Virus record (IMG/VR): IMGVR_UViG_3300046517_002304
Span: 62,001-126,000 of that record
DNA: 64,000 nt
From: a virus
Strand: one strand, 5' to 3'
Numbering within the stretch: position 1 is the first letter of the stretch; each line of letters opens with the position of its first letter. Position numbers and translations under genes: made by a program. The notes beneath the pieces were generated by a model that saw only the letters and a program-made list of their open reading frames with translations, was not told the DNA's origin and did not search any database. Shown piece by piece: positions 23,925 through 31,598 of the stretch.

Positions 23925-23973
23925 ACAAGGTATATATGAAACGGTTGATTCGGATTTTGGATATAGACATAAA

Positions 23974-24005
23974 AAAACAGCCGTGTAAATTTACACGGCT
24001 GTTTT
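23974..24005 (-). terminator. Rho-independent terminator after the fibre-like gene
   Basis: A perfect 32-nt palindrome (AAAACAGCCGTGTAAA and its complement) followed on the minus strand by a run of seven T. It lies 20 nt beyond the stop of 24025-25263. Confidence 0.85.
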
Positions 24006-24024
24006 AATTCTAACAATTTACTTA

Positions 24025-25263
24025 TTATAGGTCCGCACTTACTTCAAGGGCAGCGCTGGTAGCGTTACCGCTGTCAGCAAGATGAGCGCCGTGACCCGTT
24101 GTGAGTCCGGAAGCTACTGTGACGGCAATTAGCGCAGCAGTTTGACTGCCGGCCGAGCCGCTTACTGCTGTTGCAGCAGCCGAAGCTGACGCATCTGTTT
24201 GAACTGTCATATCAGCAACTAAGCCTTGGAACGCAACCGTTCCAGCGGCGATTTTATGCGAATATGGTAGTATAATTCTAGCAACTGTGGTTGAGTTAGC
24301 ATAACCGGCAGCATACACTTGGCTTGCGGCTGTTACACCAAATCGTTCAAAGAATCGCTTGCACATTGATAGTTCGGCGAAGTGAGGGCGAGGATACCAG
24401 TTAACTTCAACCGGTGAATTAAATAGTCCAGCCTGAGTAACCTTCATGGCAAATCCAGTTGCAGCAGTGTCCTGTGTCCAAACGAACACCATTAGGTTAT
24501 TGGCTGTTGCACCGACTTGTCCACCAACGATTAGATCGGTCCATGTATTTACGGCCGTTGGGGTTACTGCGGCAGAAACAGCGGTGACAGTTAGTGTAGT
24601 TCCAGAGAAAAATCCGCCGGAAGTATAGCTAGCTGAAGTCCAAGTATTAACGAAAGCAGAAGTGGCCGCGTCAGCAGTGCCTGTCCACTCAAGGATGGCA
24701 GCGCGAACTGGCTGAAGATTTGTAGCTTGGAAGCGGCACTGAAACGTAACGTAGTTACCGCGCATGTCAACGGTATCTTTGTTCTCAACAATCTGAGCGA
24801 CACCAAATCGCTGATTTGCGCCTGTTCCGATTGCGTTCTGTGTGACTAAGCAGCCGTACTCTGCGGCATCTCCAGTTGTTCGTGCAGCAGCAACACCGGT
24901 TGTCTGCGTAAGAACATACCAACGGTCAGCAATGTAAGTGTCTGTTGGGTTGCCGAATGCAACTGTGGCAGCAGCAGATGACAGCGTAGTGCCAGTAGAG
25001 CTGTTTAGAACGATAGCTGTATTAGATGTTAAGGATGAGACTGTTTTACCAGTGCTCACAGTAGTTCCGGTAACTGTCATGCCAGGACGAACGGTCGCCA
25101 CGACGTTTGTTAGAGTGCTTACTGCGGTGCTTGTAGTACCGGTTGTTACACCAGTTTGCGTGCCGCCTAGTGTAGTTCCGCGCTGCCATACATCAAATCC
25201 GCCGTTATGGAGAATGTTATTTGGTAGCATGCCGCGAGGATTGCTTAGAATTGTATTTGCCAT
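24025..25263 (-). CDS. Fibre/virion surface protein (NGGFDVWQRG family)
   Basis: 412 residues. It opens with ILSNPRGMLPNNILHNGGFD and VWQRGTT, then TDTYIADRWYV: the N-G-G-F-D-x-W-Q-R-G...A-D-R-W-Y pattern typical of phage tail-fibre or appendage proteins with a jelly-roll carbohydrate-binding-like fold. Residues 30-100 are a Thr/Ser/Val-rich insert. The C-terminus is Ala/Ser/Thr-rich. Codon use is GC-richer than in neighbours. It is a single-gene unit with TAAATA 35 nt upstream, an AGGAAA ribosome site and its own strong terminator, which implies high expression. Confidence 0.75.
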   Translation of the reverse strand: MANTILSNPRGMLPNNILHNGGFDVWQRGTTLGGTQTGVTTGTTSTAVSTLTNVVATVRPGMTVTGTTVSTGKTVSSLTSNTAIVLNSSTGTTLSSAAATVAFGNPTDTYIADRWYVLTQTTGVAAARTTGDAAEYGCLVTQNAIGTGANQRFGVAQIVENKDTVDMRGNYVTFQCRFQATNLQPVRAAILEWTGTADAATSAFVNTWTSASYTSGGFFSGTTLTVTAVSAAVTPTAVNTWTDLIVGGQVGATANNLMVFVWTQDTAATGFAMKVTQAGLFNSPVEVNWYPRPHFAELSMCKRFFERFGVTAASQVYAAGYANSTTVARIILPYSHKIAAGTVAFQGLVADMTVQTDASASAAATAVSGSAGSQTAALIAVTVASGLTTGHGAHLADSGNATSAALEVSADL

Positions 25264-25297
25264 TCTGTTTATTTCCTATAAAATGTTAGACTTAAAT

Positions 25298-25303
25298 TAT
25301 TTA
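25298..25303 (-). promoter_or_regulatory. TAAATA element upstream of the fibre-like gene
   Basis: Minus-strand TAAATA 35 nt before ATG 25263, in the context CTAAATAATTT, leaving a normal leader with AGGAAA. Confidence 0.5.
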
Positions 25304-25321
25304 GTGTGATCAGATCAAATT

Positions 25322-25726
25322 TTATCGTAGTGGCGGTGAATTTCCACCTAATCCGCCTAATCCTCCACTTGACATACCCCCCATACCTCCCATACCACCT
25401 CCGCTATCTGACATTCCTGGTGGAGGCTTTAAGAATAAGTCCATATTACTGCCGGTTATTGTGTAGATTTTTCCAGCATTTGAACTCTTTTCTTCATATG
25501 GGAAATGTCCAAACCCTAAGTCCTTAATTCTTAAAAAGTTTTTACCATAACCAATTATTTTGAATCTAGTAGGAGATTTAATTTCATCTATCTCTCCATT
25601 TGCGCTCTTAAGTTTCATTGGTGGGTTGATTACAATAAATTGTCTTAAAAAGTCAGATGGCGATACTTGTAGCTTTTTTTGAAAAGTGCCAAGCATGCTC
25701 TCATATAAAAACTGTTTAAATCCCAT
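25322..25726 (-). CDS. Leader-bearing protein with Gly/Met-rich tail (134 aa)
   Basis: ATG 25726 gives the leader MGFKQFLYE ending LYE; a longer frame from 25804 runs through the divergent neighbour and is rejected. Residues 15-105 are beta-rich (FIVINPPMKLKS, FKIIGYGKNFLRIKDLGFG). The last 30 residues are Gly, Met and Ser (GGGMGGMGGMSSGG). TATATA at 25731-25736 lies 4 nt before this ATG and 4 nt before the divergent ATG. Function unknown. Confidence 0.78.
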   Translation of the reverse strand: MGFKQFLYESMLGTFQKKLQVSPSDFLRQFIVINPPMKLKSANGEIDEIKSPTRFKIIGYGKNFLRIKDLGFGHFPYEEKSSNAGKIYTITGSNMDLFLKPPPGMSDSGGGMGGMGGMSSGGLGGLGGNSPPLR

Positions 25727-25730
25727 ATGA

Positions 25731-25736
25731 TATATA
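25731..25736. promoter_or_regulatory. Single symmetrical TATATA between two divergent start codons
   Basis: The 14-nt gap between ATG 25726 (minus) and ATG 25741 (plus) is 4 nt, TATATA, 4 nt. There is no space for a ribosome site or a second -10 element, so one hexamer probably serves both genes. Confidence 0.55.
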
Positions 25737-25740
25737 TTGT

Positions 25741-26400
25741 ATGACGCTACCCTTTGAGAATGATAGTAAAAGAAAATATACTTGCTTCTGTTGTGGTGTG
25801 GCATTTAACTTTAATGAGTTCGCTGATTATAAAGAACACATTATAAGTGAGCATGAAGAAGGCCGAGAATGGATTAAATGCCCTCTGGCACGGTGCGGAG
25901 CACCGGTAAGAGATATTCGTTCGCACTTTAAAATTTGTCATCCTGCTGATAAAATACCACATGATATGCAAATGAAAGTTATGGTATGGCGCGATTTTGG
26001 CAGCAAGAAGAGAAAGAAAATGCAGTTTGAGGAGGGATATTTAATATCGATCAAGAATCATGGGGCTGCAATGCATTACCGATCATCTTATGAAAAAAAG
26101 ATATATGAATGCCTAGAACAGTTGCCCAGAGTTGTATCTTATCAAGTAGAGCCATTTTATGTCGGCTATTTTTTTGGCTCTAAGAACAGGAAGTATTATC
26201 CAGACATACAAGTAAATTTTGCAGATAATTCCACAGAGATATGGGAGGTTAAGCCTAGTAAGCAAACCAGCTCAAAGCAAAACAGGGCGAAATGGGAAGC
26301 CTGCGAAGCCTATTGCTTGGTGAAGGGATGGAAGTTTGTTGTAAAAACAGAAAAAGGTATCGCAAACCTATTAATTGAAGTTGCGGATAATCAGGCGTAA
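25741..26400 (+). CDS. Zinc-finger plus TnsA-like PD-(D/E)xK nuclease (gp4-like head completion candidate)
   Basis: 219 residues. The N-terminal 65 residues hold a zinc finger: CFCCGVAF, then HIISEHEEGREWIKC and CGAPV followed by H-x4-H. The C-terminal 120 residues are a PD-(D/E)xK domain: YRSSYEKKIYECLEQ (helix with Glu), EPFYVGYFFGS, YYPDIQVNF (Asp) and EIWEVKPSKQ (Glu, Lys). The order Y-R-S-x-x-E, E-P-F, Y-[FY]-P-D and E-V-K-P matches T4 gp4 head-completion nuclease and TnsA as I know them. The zinc-finger fusion is an addition to that plan. It trims or protects packaged DNA ends if truly gp4. Confidence 0.65.
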   Translation: MTLPFENDSKRKYTCFCCGVAFNFNEFADYKEHIISEHEEGREWIKCPLARCGAPVRDIRSHFKICHPADKIPHDMQMKVMVWRDFGSKKRKKMQFEEGYLISIKNHGAAMHYRSSYEKKIYECLEQLPRVVSYQVEPFYVGYFFGSKNRKYYPDIQVNFADNSTEIWEVKPSKQTSSKQNRAKWEACEAYCLVKGWKFVVKTEKGIANLLIEVADNQA

Positions 26401-27362
26401 TCCCAAAGCTTTAGATCATCTATGAAGTATGGAGACCTAATGACTAGTTCATCTGTTGTTAAGTTTTCACATTCTATAGCGTCTTTGAATTTTTTAACTT
26501 TGTCGGATAGAACAATGCTAAATTGTTTTTTGCCATGTGATTTAGTAATTTTGCCATCTTTAATTACTTCCTGAAACCATTTTGTAGATTCTTCTGTCTT
26601 TGTTAGAAATAATCCGTTATATTCTGTATCTGGTTCATTAATTAAATATGCATCTTTCATTGCTTTGACGTACTTAACCGAATAGCCAAGTATCTTAGCC
26701 GCTGCGGTTATATTAAATTTTGTTGCTTCTAGGACGGTCAGTATATCCTTGCGACATAGATCAAATTTGCCTATTCCATTTATCAATTTATTAAACGTTT
26801 TAATAAATTTTCCTTTAGTACCGTTATTGACAATAACGTATTCAAATTGACTTCGCTTTAAGTTTGTTTCGCTGTCGTGGTTATAATAGATATCAAAATC
26901 CGGCCGTATTACGAATAAACACATGGCTCCTAGCTCTTTAAGCGTTTCATGTTCATTGACAAATCTAGCATCATCACACGTCCATAAGTCTTTATCATTA
27001 ATTTGTTTGGCAAATTCCTTGACATGAAAATTATTATCGTATTTACGGAGTATTTCGGTGCCTATAATTTGCATGGCATCTCTGATACTATTAAACGTTT
27101 TATCTTCATGATAAAGGGATTTTGTTGCTTTGACCATTTTAGCTAATTTATCTGCCGTTACCTTGTTCCATATTAACGGTTGAGCTAACTTCTGTTCCTT
27201 TTTCACTACATCTGTTAAATCCTTAGGATTTAGCTTATAGAGTTCACTGACTAAGGATTTTAGTTTATCGGCGAAACTAATTTTTTTATAGCCGAGTGGG
27301 ACTAACTGGTCTGCGAGGGTTGTTTTGCCAGCTTTGCATCTGGCAGATATGGAGATAATCAT
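26391..27362 (-). CDS. gp1: Deoxynucleoside monophosphate kinase (gp1-like) with C-terminal extension
   Basis: 323 residues from ATG 27362; the open frame upstream to 27431 overlaps the divergent gene. Phosphorylates dNMPs for DNA synthesis. P-loop: ISARCKAGKTTLADQL, then YKKISFADKLK with the F-A-D-x-L-K nucleotide-kinase signature, and IGTEILRKYDN. The first 215 residues match the family size; about 105 more contain FNITAAAKILGYSVKYVKAM, which resembles a helix-turn-helix, and a beta-rich tail. The extension may bind nucleic acid or regulate the enzyme. The 3' end overlaps the convergent gene by 10 nt. Confidence 0.82.
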   Translation of the reverse strand: MIISISARCKAGKTTLADQLVPLGYKKISFADKLKSLVSELYKLNPKDLTDVVKKEQKLAQPLIWNKVTADKLAKMVKATKSLYHEDKTFNSIRDAMQIIGTEILRKYDNNFHVKEFAKQINDKDLWTCDDARFVNEHETLKELGAMCLFVIRPDFDIYYNHDSETNLKRSQFEYVIVNNGTKGKFIKTFNKLINGIGKFDLCRKDILTVLEATKFNITAAAKILGYSVKYVKAMKDAYLINEPDTEYNGLFLTKTEESTKWFQEVIKDGKITKSHGKKQFSIVLSDKVKKFKDAIECENLTTDELVIRSPYFIDDLKLWDYA

Positions 27363-27393
27363 GATAATATAATCGTCATTACTATTATAGCAC

Positions 27394-27588
27394 ATGAAAC
27401 AAATTTGCGGAAATTGCCCTCTGTACAACAAAAAAGAAAAGACCTGCGAGGTGAGTGTAGTGCATAGAGGAGTGGTTTTAGAACTTATGTGCGAAGCGGC
27501 AGATGAATGCTACTGGATTAAAAATGACATTGCAATTAGTCAGATAAAAGTAGATTATGACGGGAATAAGCGAATTATTGCAGATTAG
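27394..27588 (+). CDS. Small Cys-rich protein (64 aa)
   Basis: MKQICGNCPLYNKKEKTCEV with Cys5, Cys8 and Cys18, and MCEAADECYW later, giving five Cys that may bind zinc or an iron-sulphur cluster. It begins 31 nt from the divergent kinase gene; TATTATAG precedes the ATG. C-x-x-C-P-x-Y is common in small metal-binding phage proteins. Function unknown. Confidence 0.65.
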   Translation: MKQICGNCPLYNKKEKTCEVSVVHRGVVLELMCEAADECYWIKNDIAISQIKVDYDGNKRIIAD

Positions 27589-28328
27589 ACGAAAATCTCT
27601 AGTGGTCCACGCTTGCTTTTTTGAGTAGTATCACCAAAAACCATAGTAAAACTTACATCATAAATGCCGCAATCCATTTCAGTTGTGTCCAATAAGTAAT
27701 ATCCTGTATTTCTATCTTTGAATGTCATAGCTGCGCTGTCAACTACAGTTCTTAAGTCTTCTTCTCTTGGAATACATTTTCCGCATCTTTGTACAATTGT
27801 AATCGTTATATCTGATACGATTGCCAAATTTTCGTAATACTGCTCTAATATGGTGCCTTTTGGGACATTTGGCTTAATTTCTACTGTAACATACTTAACT
27901 GAGCCTTTAGTAATTCTATTAGGCGAAAACCTGAAGTCAAAATCATAGACAAGAGGTTTGTCGGCAACCACCCATAAATTTGGATAAACAGTAAAGTTGT
28001 TTTCTATGGTAGCAGGACAATTACTAGTGTCATCGTAAATAACGCTCCATTGATCAATGTAATCACCGATAACGAATTGTGGTGTGGTGATGGCCAAAGG
28101 GATAGAGTATTTTCCTGTGTCGTCAAGAGATATGGTATTAACGTCTAAAGATGCGAATAGTGTGCGTCCATCCGGATTAATATCCGAAATAGCGGTTGGG
28201 TCTAAGTAGTAAACCTTTACCGCTTCAATTGACTTAAGATTAGTATATTGGTTTGAGTTGAAAACAAAAATTCTTAATTCAACTGTGTCGCCGATTACCA
28301 GATTTTGATTACGCTCTTTTGTAGCCAT
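27585..28328 (-). CDS. Probable baseplate-region structural protein (beta-rich)
   Basis: 247 residues, nearly all beta strand by pattern: NLVIGDTVELRIFVFNSNQY, AVKVYYLDP, DTGKYSIPLAITTPQFVIG, YIDQWSVIYDDT, NRITKGSVKYVTVEI and YDVSFTMVFGD. This looks like two Ig/FN3-like or immunoglobulin-type sandwiches. A Cys-x-x-Cys (CGKC) lies near residue 190. It follows the gp26/gp51-like hub genes on the same strand, so a baseplate or tail role is likely. TAAATA lies 4 nt before the ATG. Confidence 0.6.
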   Translation of the reverse strand: MATKERNQNLVIGDTVELRIFVFNSNQYTNLKSIEAVKVYYLDPTAISDINPDGRTLFASLDVNTISLDDTGKYSIPLAITTPQFVIGDYIDQWSVIYDDTSNCPATIENNFTVYPNLWVVADKPLVYDFDFRFSPNRITKGSVKYVTVEIKPNVPKGTILEQYYENLAIVSDITITIVQRCGKCIPREEDLRTVVDSAAMTFKDRNTGYYLLDTTEMDCGIYDVSFTMVFGDTTQKSKRGPLEIFV

Positions 28329-28332
28329 ACCA

Positions 28333-28338
28333 TATTTA
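28333..28338 (-). promoter_or_regulatory. TAAATA late-type element 4 nt before ATG 28328
   Basis: Minus strand reads TAAATA-TGGT-ATG with no ribosome site between. Confidence 0.5.
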
Positions 28339-28344
28339 CTATGG

Positions 28345-28500
28345 TTACTTCTTATTCATGGCTGCGATTTTCTTTTCTTCTTGGTCAATGAATTTCTTGA
28401 TTAGATATTTTCTCTTATAAATCGGCAAAAACATCATTTCGCTCGGCTGTATATGTAAATTAGAGGAGAAGAATAGCATTTCATCAAGAAGCTCATACAT
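28345..28500 (-). CDS. Small baseplate hub assembly protein (gp51-like)
   Basis: 51 residues, ATG 28500 five nt after the gp26-like stop. Sequence: MYELLDEMLFFSSNLHIQPS and then EMMFLPIYKRKYLIKKF with a Lys/Glu helix at the end. The FF-x-x-N-L-H-[IV]-x-P-S-E start and the R-x-Y-L-I-x-x-[FM]-I helix are features I associate with the small protein encoded beside gp26 in T4-type phages (gp51, a hub assembly catalyst). The position directly downstream of gp26 supports this. Confidence 0.6.
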   Translation of the reverse strand: MYELLDEMLFFSSNLHIQPSEMMFLPIYKRKYLIKKFIDQEEKKIAAMNKK

Positions 28501-28505
28501 CAAGC

Positions 28506-29570
28506 TTATGCTAGCGGAGTCATCTTCTTCCCCTTTGGGAAGAAAAAACTTAAATCCAATGGCAAATCAGATTCAAAATCTGATGTACATAATGGGCATT
28601 GAACTTTAACCTTAGTATTAACTCCAAATGGGGGGGTGAACACTAAATCTCTAATGAAATTAAAATCATTAGCGGGCAGATTTTTGATTAATGTATGAAT
28701 ACTAACCTGATCATTTATACCTTCAATATCTTGGATGTACAATGATAGCTTGAATGTCACTGTATCGGTTCCCGCAGCATTCCCGAATCCTTGCATTTTG
28801 CGGCTTTTATAGCTAGCAATAGATAGTTCATCTGAAATTCTAGGAAAACGATATGTAAATTTATATCCAGTTACTGGCAGAACTTCATTTAAAGACGCGG
28901 CAGTAAAATTATCTGGACACATTGTAAGCTGAACGTCTTGATCAAGGTCAATAGTTGTTGGAAATTTTTCACTACAAACGGCACAGGTCATTTCTGCATC
29001 CCAGTCCACGCCTAAAGAAATACCGCGTAAGAATATCATCAAGTAATAACGATCTTCCTGTAGGAAATTATCTGTGTTATACTTTTCTCTAAGACATCTT
29101 GTGAAAATCTCTGATAAGGCTGATCCTTTTCGTGCGATTCTTGGATTTGCTAGAATGTCTTCTTCGTCACCGGTCATAGAGCGAATGTTTAGAACGCCAT
29201 CGGTCGGACCATCTGTCCCATTATAAAATCGCCCTAGAGACGGCAGTGTAATTTTTTCGTATTTATGTGTATATTTTTGAGCACCAGCCAGTAGTTCTTG
29301 AAGCTTAGTTGTTCCTACCATTCCGGCCATTTGCGGACTGATTCCAGCTTGTGCAGCCTGCTCTACACTTAGTCCAGAAGTTGGCTGTGGCTGGCCTTGA
29401 TTAGCCATGTCCATTAGTTCACGAACCTGAGGGGGAATATTTCCCGACATTTTTGGCATGCCCCCAGCATGACTGTCTACTGATGAAAGTGACTTTTGAA
29501 AATTCTGTATAGCCTCAAAGTTAGGCACGCTACTTGATGGGATTTGTGGTTTAAATGTTTCGATAGGCAT
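28506..29570 (-). CDS. Baseplate hub protein of the T4 gp26 family with two zinc knuckles
   Basis: 354 residues. Residues 1-90 are a Gln/Ser/Gly-rich extension. The core follows the gp26 (T4_baseplate) plan: ITLPSLGRFYNG, LNIRSMTGDEEDILANPR, EIFTRCLREKYN and EDRYYLMIFLRGISLG, then CAVCSEKF and later CPLCTSDF as two Cys pairs. The C-terminus ends in SFFFPKGKKM. Acts in assembly of the central hub of the baseplate. Neighbours on the same strand fit a baseplate cluster. Confidence 0.72.
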   Translation of the reverse strand: MPIETFKPQIPSSSVPNFEAIQNFQKSLSSVDSHAGGMPKMSGNIPPQVRELMDMANQGQPQPTSGLSVEQAAQAGISPQMAGMVGTTKLQELLAGAQKYTHKYEKITLPSLGRFYNGTDGPTDGVLNIRSMTGDEEDILANPRIARKGSALSEIFTRCLREKYNTDNFLQEDRYYLMIFLRGISLGVDWDAEMTCAVCSEKFPTTIDLDQDVQLTMCPDNFTAASLNEVLPVTGYKFTYRFPRISDELSIASYKSRKMQGFGNAAGTDTVTFKLSLYIQDIEGINDQVSIHTLIKNLPANDFNFIRDLVFTPPFGVNTKVKVQCPLCTSDFESDLPLDLSFFFPKGKKMTPLA

Positions 29571-29602
29571 ATGAGTTTATCTTTCTTAAACTAAATTAGT
29601 TA

Positions 29603-29968
29603 ATGATTATTAATTTGTCAAACATAGAAGAAAAAATCTTACTTAATCATGAATTATTGAAATTGTTGGATGATGACTTTAGTAAAGTAATTAAAACATG
29701 GAAATTAAGCAGGACTTATAATAAGAATTTAGAGAAACAAGAGTCTCTAATTCAGTTTTTAAATCTGCTTAATGACAAGCATAAAAAAATACTATCTAAC
29801 TATTTTAATGATGTGGTGGATGTGGAACGAATAAGTAAAAATTTGACTTATGACGATAAAGTATCTATTGATGATTTGAGCGATTATTTCACAGAAAATA
29901 AGTTCCCGACCCGAGATTTCGCTATGTATAGAAACAAAGAACAAGTTTTTTTAACTTTTTGGAGGTAG
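29603..29968 (+). CDS. Unrecognised helical protein (121 aa)
   Basis: First of four rightward genes. It is strongly helical and charged (IEEKILLNHELLKLLDDDF, NKNLEKQESLIQFLNLL) with a less regular end (NKFPTRDFAMYRNKEQVFL). It starts 32 nt from the divergent gp26-like gene. No family recognised. The next gene begins 1 nt after its stop. Confidence 0.68.
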   Translation: MIINLSNIEEKILLNHELLKLLDDDFSKVIKTWKLSRTYNKNLEKQESLIQFLNLLNDKHKKILSNYFNDVVDVERISKNLTYDDKVSIDDLSDYFTENKFPTRDFAMYRNKEQVFLTFWR

Positions 29969-29969
29969 C

Positions 29970-30308
29970 ATGAATCTAGTATTATTTGTCTTAGCCGTAG
30001 TCGGGCTTACCAACATTATTGTGGAAAGTGAATTGTTTAGTGGATTAAAGGCATGGCTTCATGCTAGAGCAGAAAAATCTGTTATTATAGCTAAAATTGA
30101 TTACATGACTAATTGCTATCAGTGCAGCGGGTTTTGGTCTGGTTTTATTATATCCTTGCTATCTTTGGGATTTGATATAGTTCCCCATAATTTGTCTTAC
30201 TGCGGTATGTTTTTTATGTCTGTTATTGCTGGATGGGCCGGATCTTTGTGTGCGGTAGTGGGATTTTATGTTGTTAATAAATTAGAGAAATGGTGGGCAA
30301 AACCCTGA
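29970..30308 (+). CDS. Membrane protein of the DUF1360 type
   Basis: 112 residues with three hydrophobic segments: about 2-18 (LVLFVLAVVGLTNIIV), 50-67 (GFWSGFIISLLSLGFDI) and 75-103 (CGMFFMSVIAGWAGSLCAVV). Between the first two lies CYQCSGFWSG, the Cys-x-x-Cys-x-G-F-W-x-G signature of DUF1360 proteins, found in phages and bacilli. A GGAGG site precedes the start. Function of the family is not known to me. Confidence 0.72.
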   Translation: MNLVLFVLAVVGLTNIIVESELFSGLKAWLHARAEKSVIIAKIDYMTNCYQCSGFWSGFIISLLSLGFDIVPHNLSYCGMFFMSVIAGWAGSLCAVVGFYVVNKLEKWWAKP

Positions 30309-30679
30309 AATATCTAACTACACAAGATGTAAAACAAGCTCTTAAATCTGATTTTAGATTTAGAGAGCTGTTCCAAGAATATCAAGGCGAGATTAATGAG
30401 TTTATTCACAATCCATCTTGCCCATGTCATGCTCCATTACTAGATAAGATCATGAAGGAAAAAGGCAGACTGGAAAAATACTTTCCTGGTAAAATTATAG
30501 TTGCATATAATAATGTTCAGCCAAAAGTAGAAGAATTATGGAATGTAATTAATTGTAGCGTTTCAGAACTAGACGAAAAACTAAGGCGCTTACCACCGGG
30601 TCGCAAACAACTCACAATGGCAAGATATGAAGACCAAATAACGGTTGTGGTGAATATGTTAATTTCTATGCCGGTTTAA
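30290..30679 (+). CDS. Unrecognised phage protein with HNPSCPCH motif (129 aa)
   Basis: Overlaps the membrane protein gene by 19 nt. Helical protein with IHNPSCPCHAPLLDKIM near residue 40, which suggests a metal site, followed by a helix-rich region and a C-terminal LPPGRKQLTMARYEDQITV. I recall similar uncharacterised phage proteins carrying the N-P-x-C-x-C-H element but no function. Confidence 0.7.
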   Translation: MVGKTLKYLTTQDVKQALKSDFRFRELFQEYQGEINEFIHNPSCPCHAPLLDKIMKEKGRLEKYFPGKIIVAYNNVQPKVEELWNVINCSVSELDEKLRRLPPGRKQLTMARYEDQITVVVNMLISMPV

Positions 30680-30693
30680 GCCGATTAATATGT

Positions 30694-31572
30694 ATGAGTG
30701 AAATTCTACACATAGATGCACTAAAAGGATTCAAGAATTTGGCCGATGAATCCTTTGATATTGTTTTAACAGATCCTCCGTACAATATTGGGAAAGACTT
30801 TGGCAACAACAAGGATGATTTGAGCTTTGAAGATTACTTGGTATGGAGTAAAAAATGGCTAGATGAATCCGTGCGGTGTCTCAAGCAATCTGGCACCATG
30901 TACATTTATGGCTTTGATGAAATCCTTGCTCATATTTCTGTTATGCTGCCGGTTAGCAATGTCCGTTGGCTAACATGGTTTTACACCAATAAGACAGTCC
31001 CCCGCTGCAAATGGTTTAATAGAAGCCATGAAAGCATTATATGTTTTTGGAAGGACAAGGACCAACGTGTTTTTAATTTAGATAATGTACGCGAGCCATA
31101 TACAGATATATTTCTTAAAAACGCTGCTGGTAAAGTTAGAAAAAACACTAAGGGGAGATTTGGTACATCAGAAGGAACTATTTACACGGCCAATGAAAAA
31201 GGCGCAATGCCGCGTGATGTTCTAAGAATTGATGACGTGATTGAATGCGGTGCGTTAGCAGGAGGAAAGGGCAAAAGCGAAAGATGGTTTTACTCTAAGA
31301 GCAAACAAGAGGCTTTTCCAGGTACAGAAATGAAGCATTTTACTTCCGATGATATAATTCAACATCCAACTCAAAAACCATATGATTTAACAGAACGATT
31401 ATTAAAGGCCGCTATGCCTAAAGACGGGAACGTTTTAATTCCGTTCTTTGGAAGCGGGTCTGAAGGTGCGGTTTGTGATGATTTAAAATTAAACTATACC
31501 GCTTTTGAAATGAATGGCGATTACGTGGCTATGGCCAAGTCATTTTTGAGTAAAAGAACTAAGAAACATTAA
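30694..31572 (+). CDS. DNA methyltransferase, N6-A/N4-C type (DPPY)
   Basis: 292 residues. Catalytic motif IV is TDPPYNIGKDF near residue 26; the AdoMet-binding end motifs come later (HPTQKPYDLTERLL, then PFFGSGSEGAV near residue 257). The order catalytic first, AdoMet region last is that of beta-class enzymes of the N6_N4 family. The target-recognition part lies in the middle. It probably modifies phage DNA against restriction, with the methylases at 39404 and 61103. No restriction partner gene is adjacent. Confidence 0.87.
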   Translation: MSEILHIDALKGFKNLADESFDIVLTDPPYNIGKDFGNNKDDLSFEDYLVWSKKWLDESVRCLKQSGTMYIYGFDEILAHISVMLPVSNVRWLTWFYTNKTVPRCKWFNRSHESIICFWKDKDQRVFNLDNVREPYTDIFLKNAAGKVRKNTKGRFGTSEGTIYTANEKGAMPRDVLRIDDVIECGALAGGKGKSERWFYSKSKQEAFPGTEMKHFTSDDIIQHPTQKPYDLTERLLKAAMPKDGNVLIPFFGSGSEGAVCDDLKLNYTAFEMNGDYVAMAKSFLSKRTKKH

Positions 31573-31588
31573 TCTAATCACGCTAACC

Positions 31589-31594
31589 TAAATA
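31589..31594 (+). promoter_or_regulatory. TAAATA late-type element 4 nt before ATG 31599
   Basis: Reads TAAATA-TAGT-ATG in the 26-nt gap after the methyltransferase; no ribosome site is present. Confidence 0.55.
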
Positions 31595-31598
31595 TAGT

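Noticed and set aside
24938-25309. 123-codon open frame on the plus strand
   Set aside because: It lies antisense within the fibre-like gene, whose repeated Val/Thr/Ala codons keep the complement open; no ribosome site and a low-complexity product.
25322-25804. Start at 25804 for the Gly/Met-tailed leader gene
   Set aside because: It would run through the coding region of the divergent nuclease and add 26 low-quality residues; ATG 25726 starts the leader.
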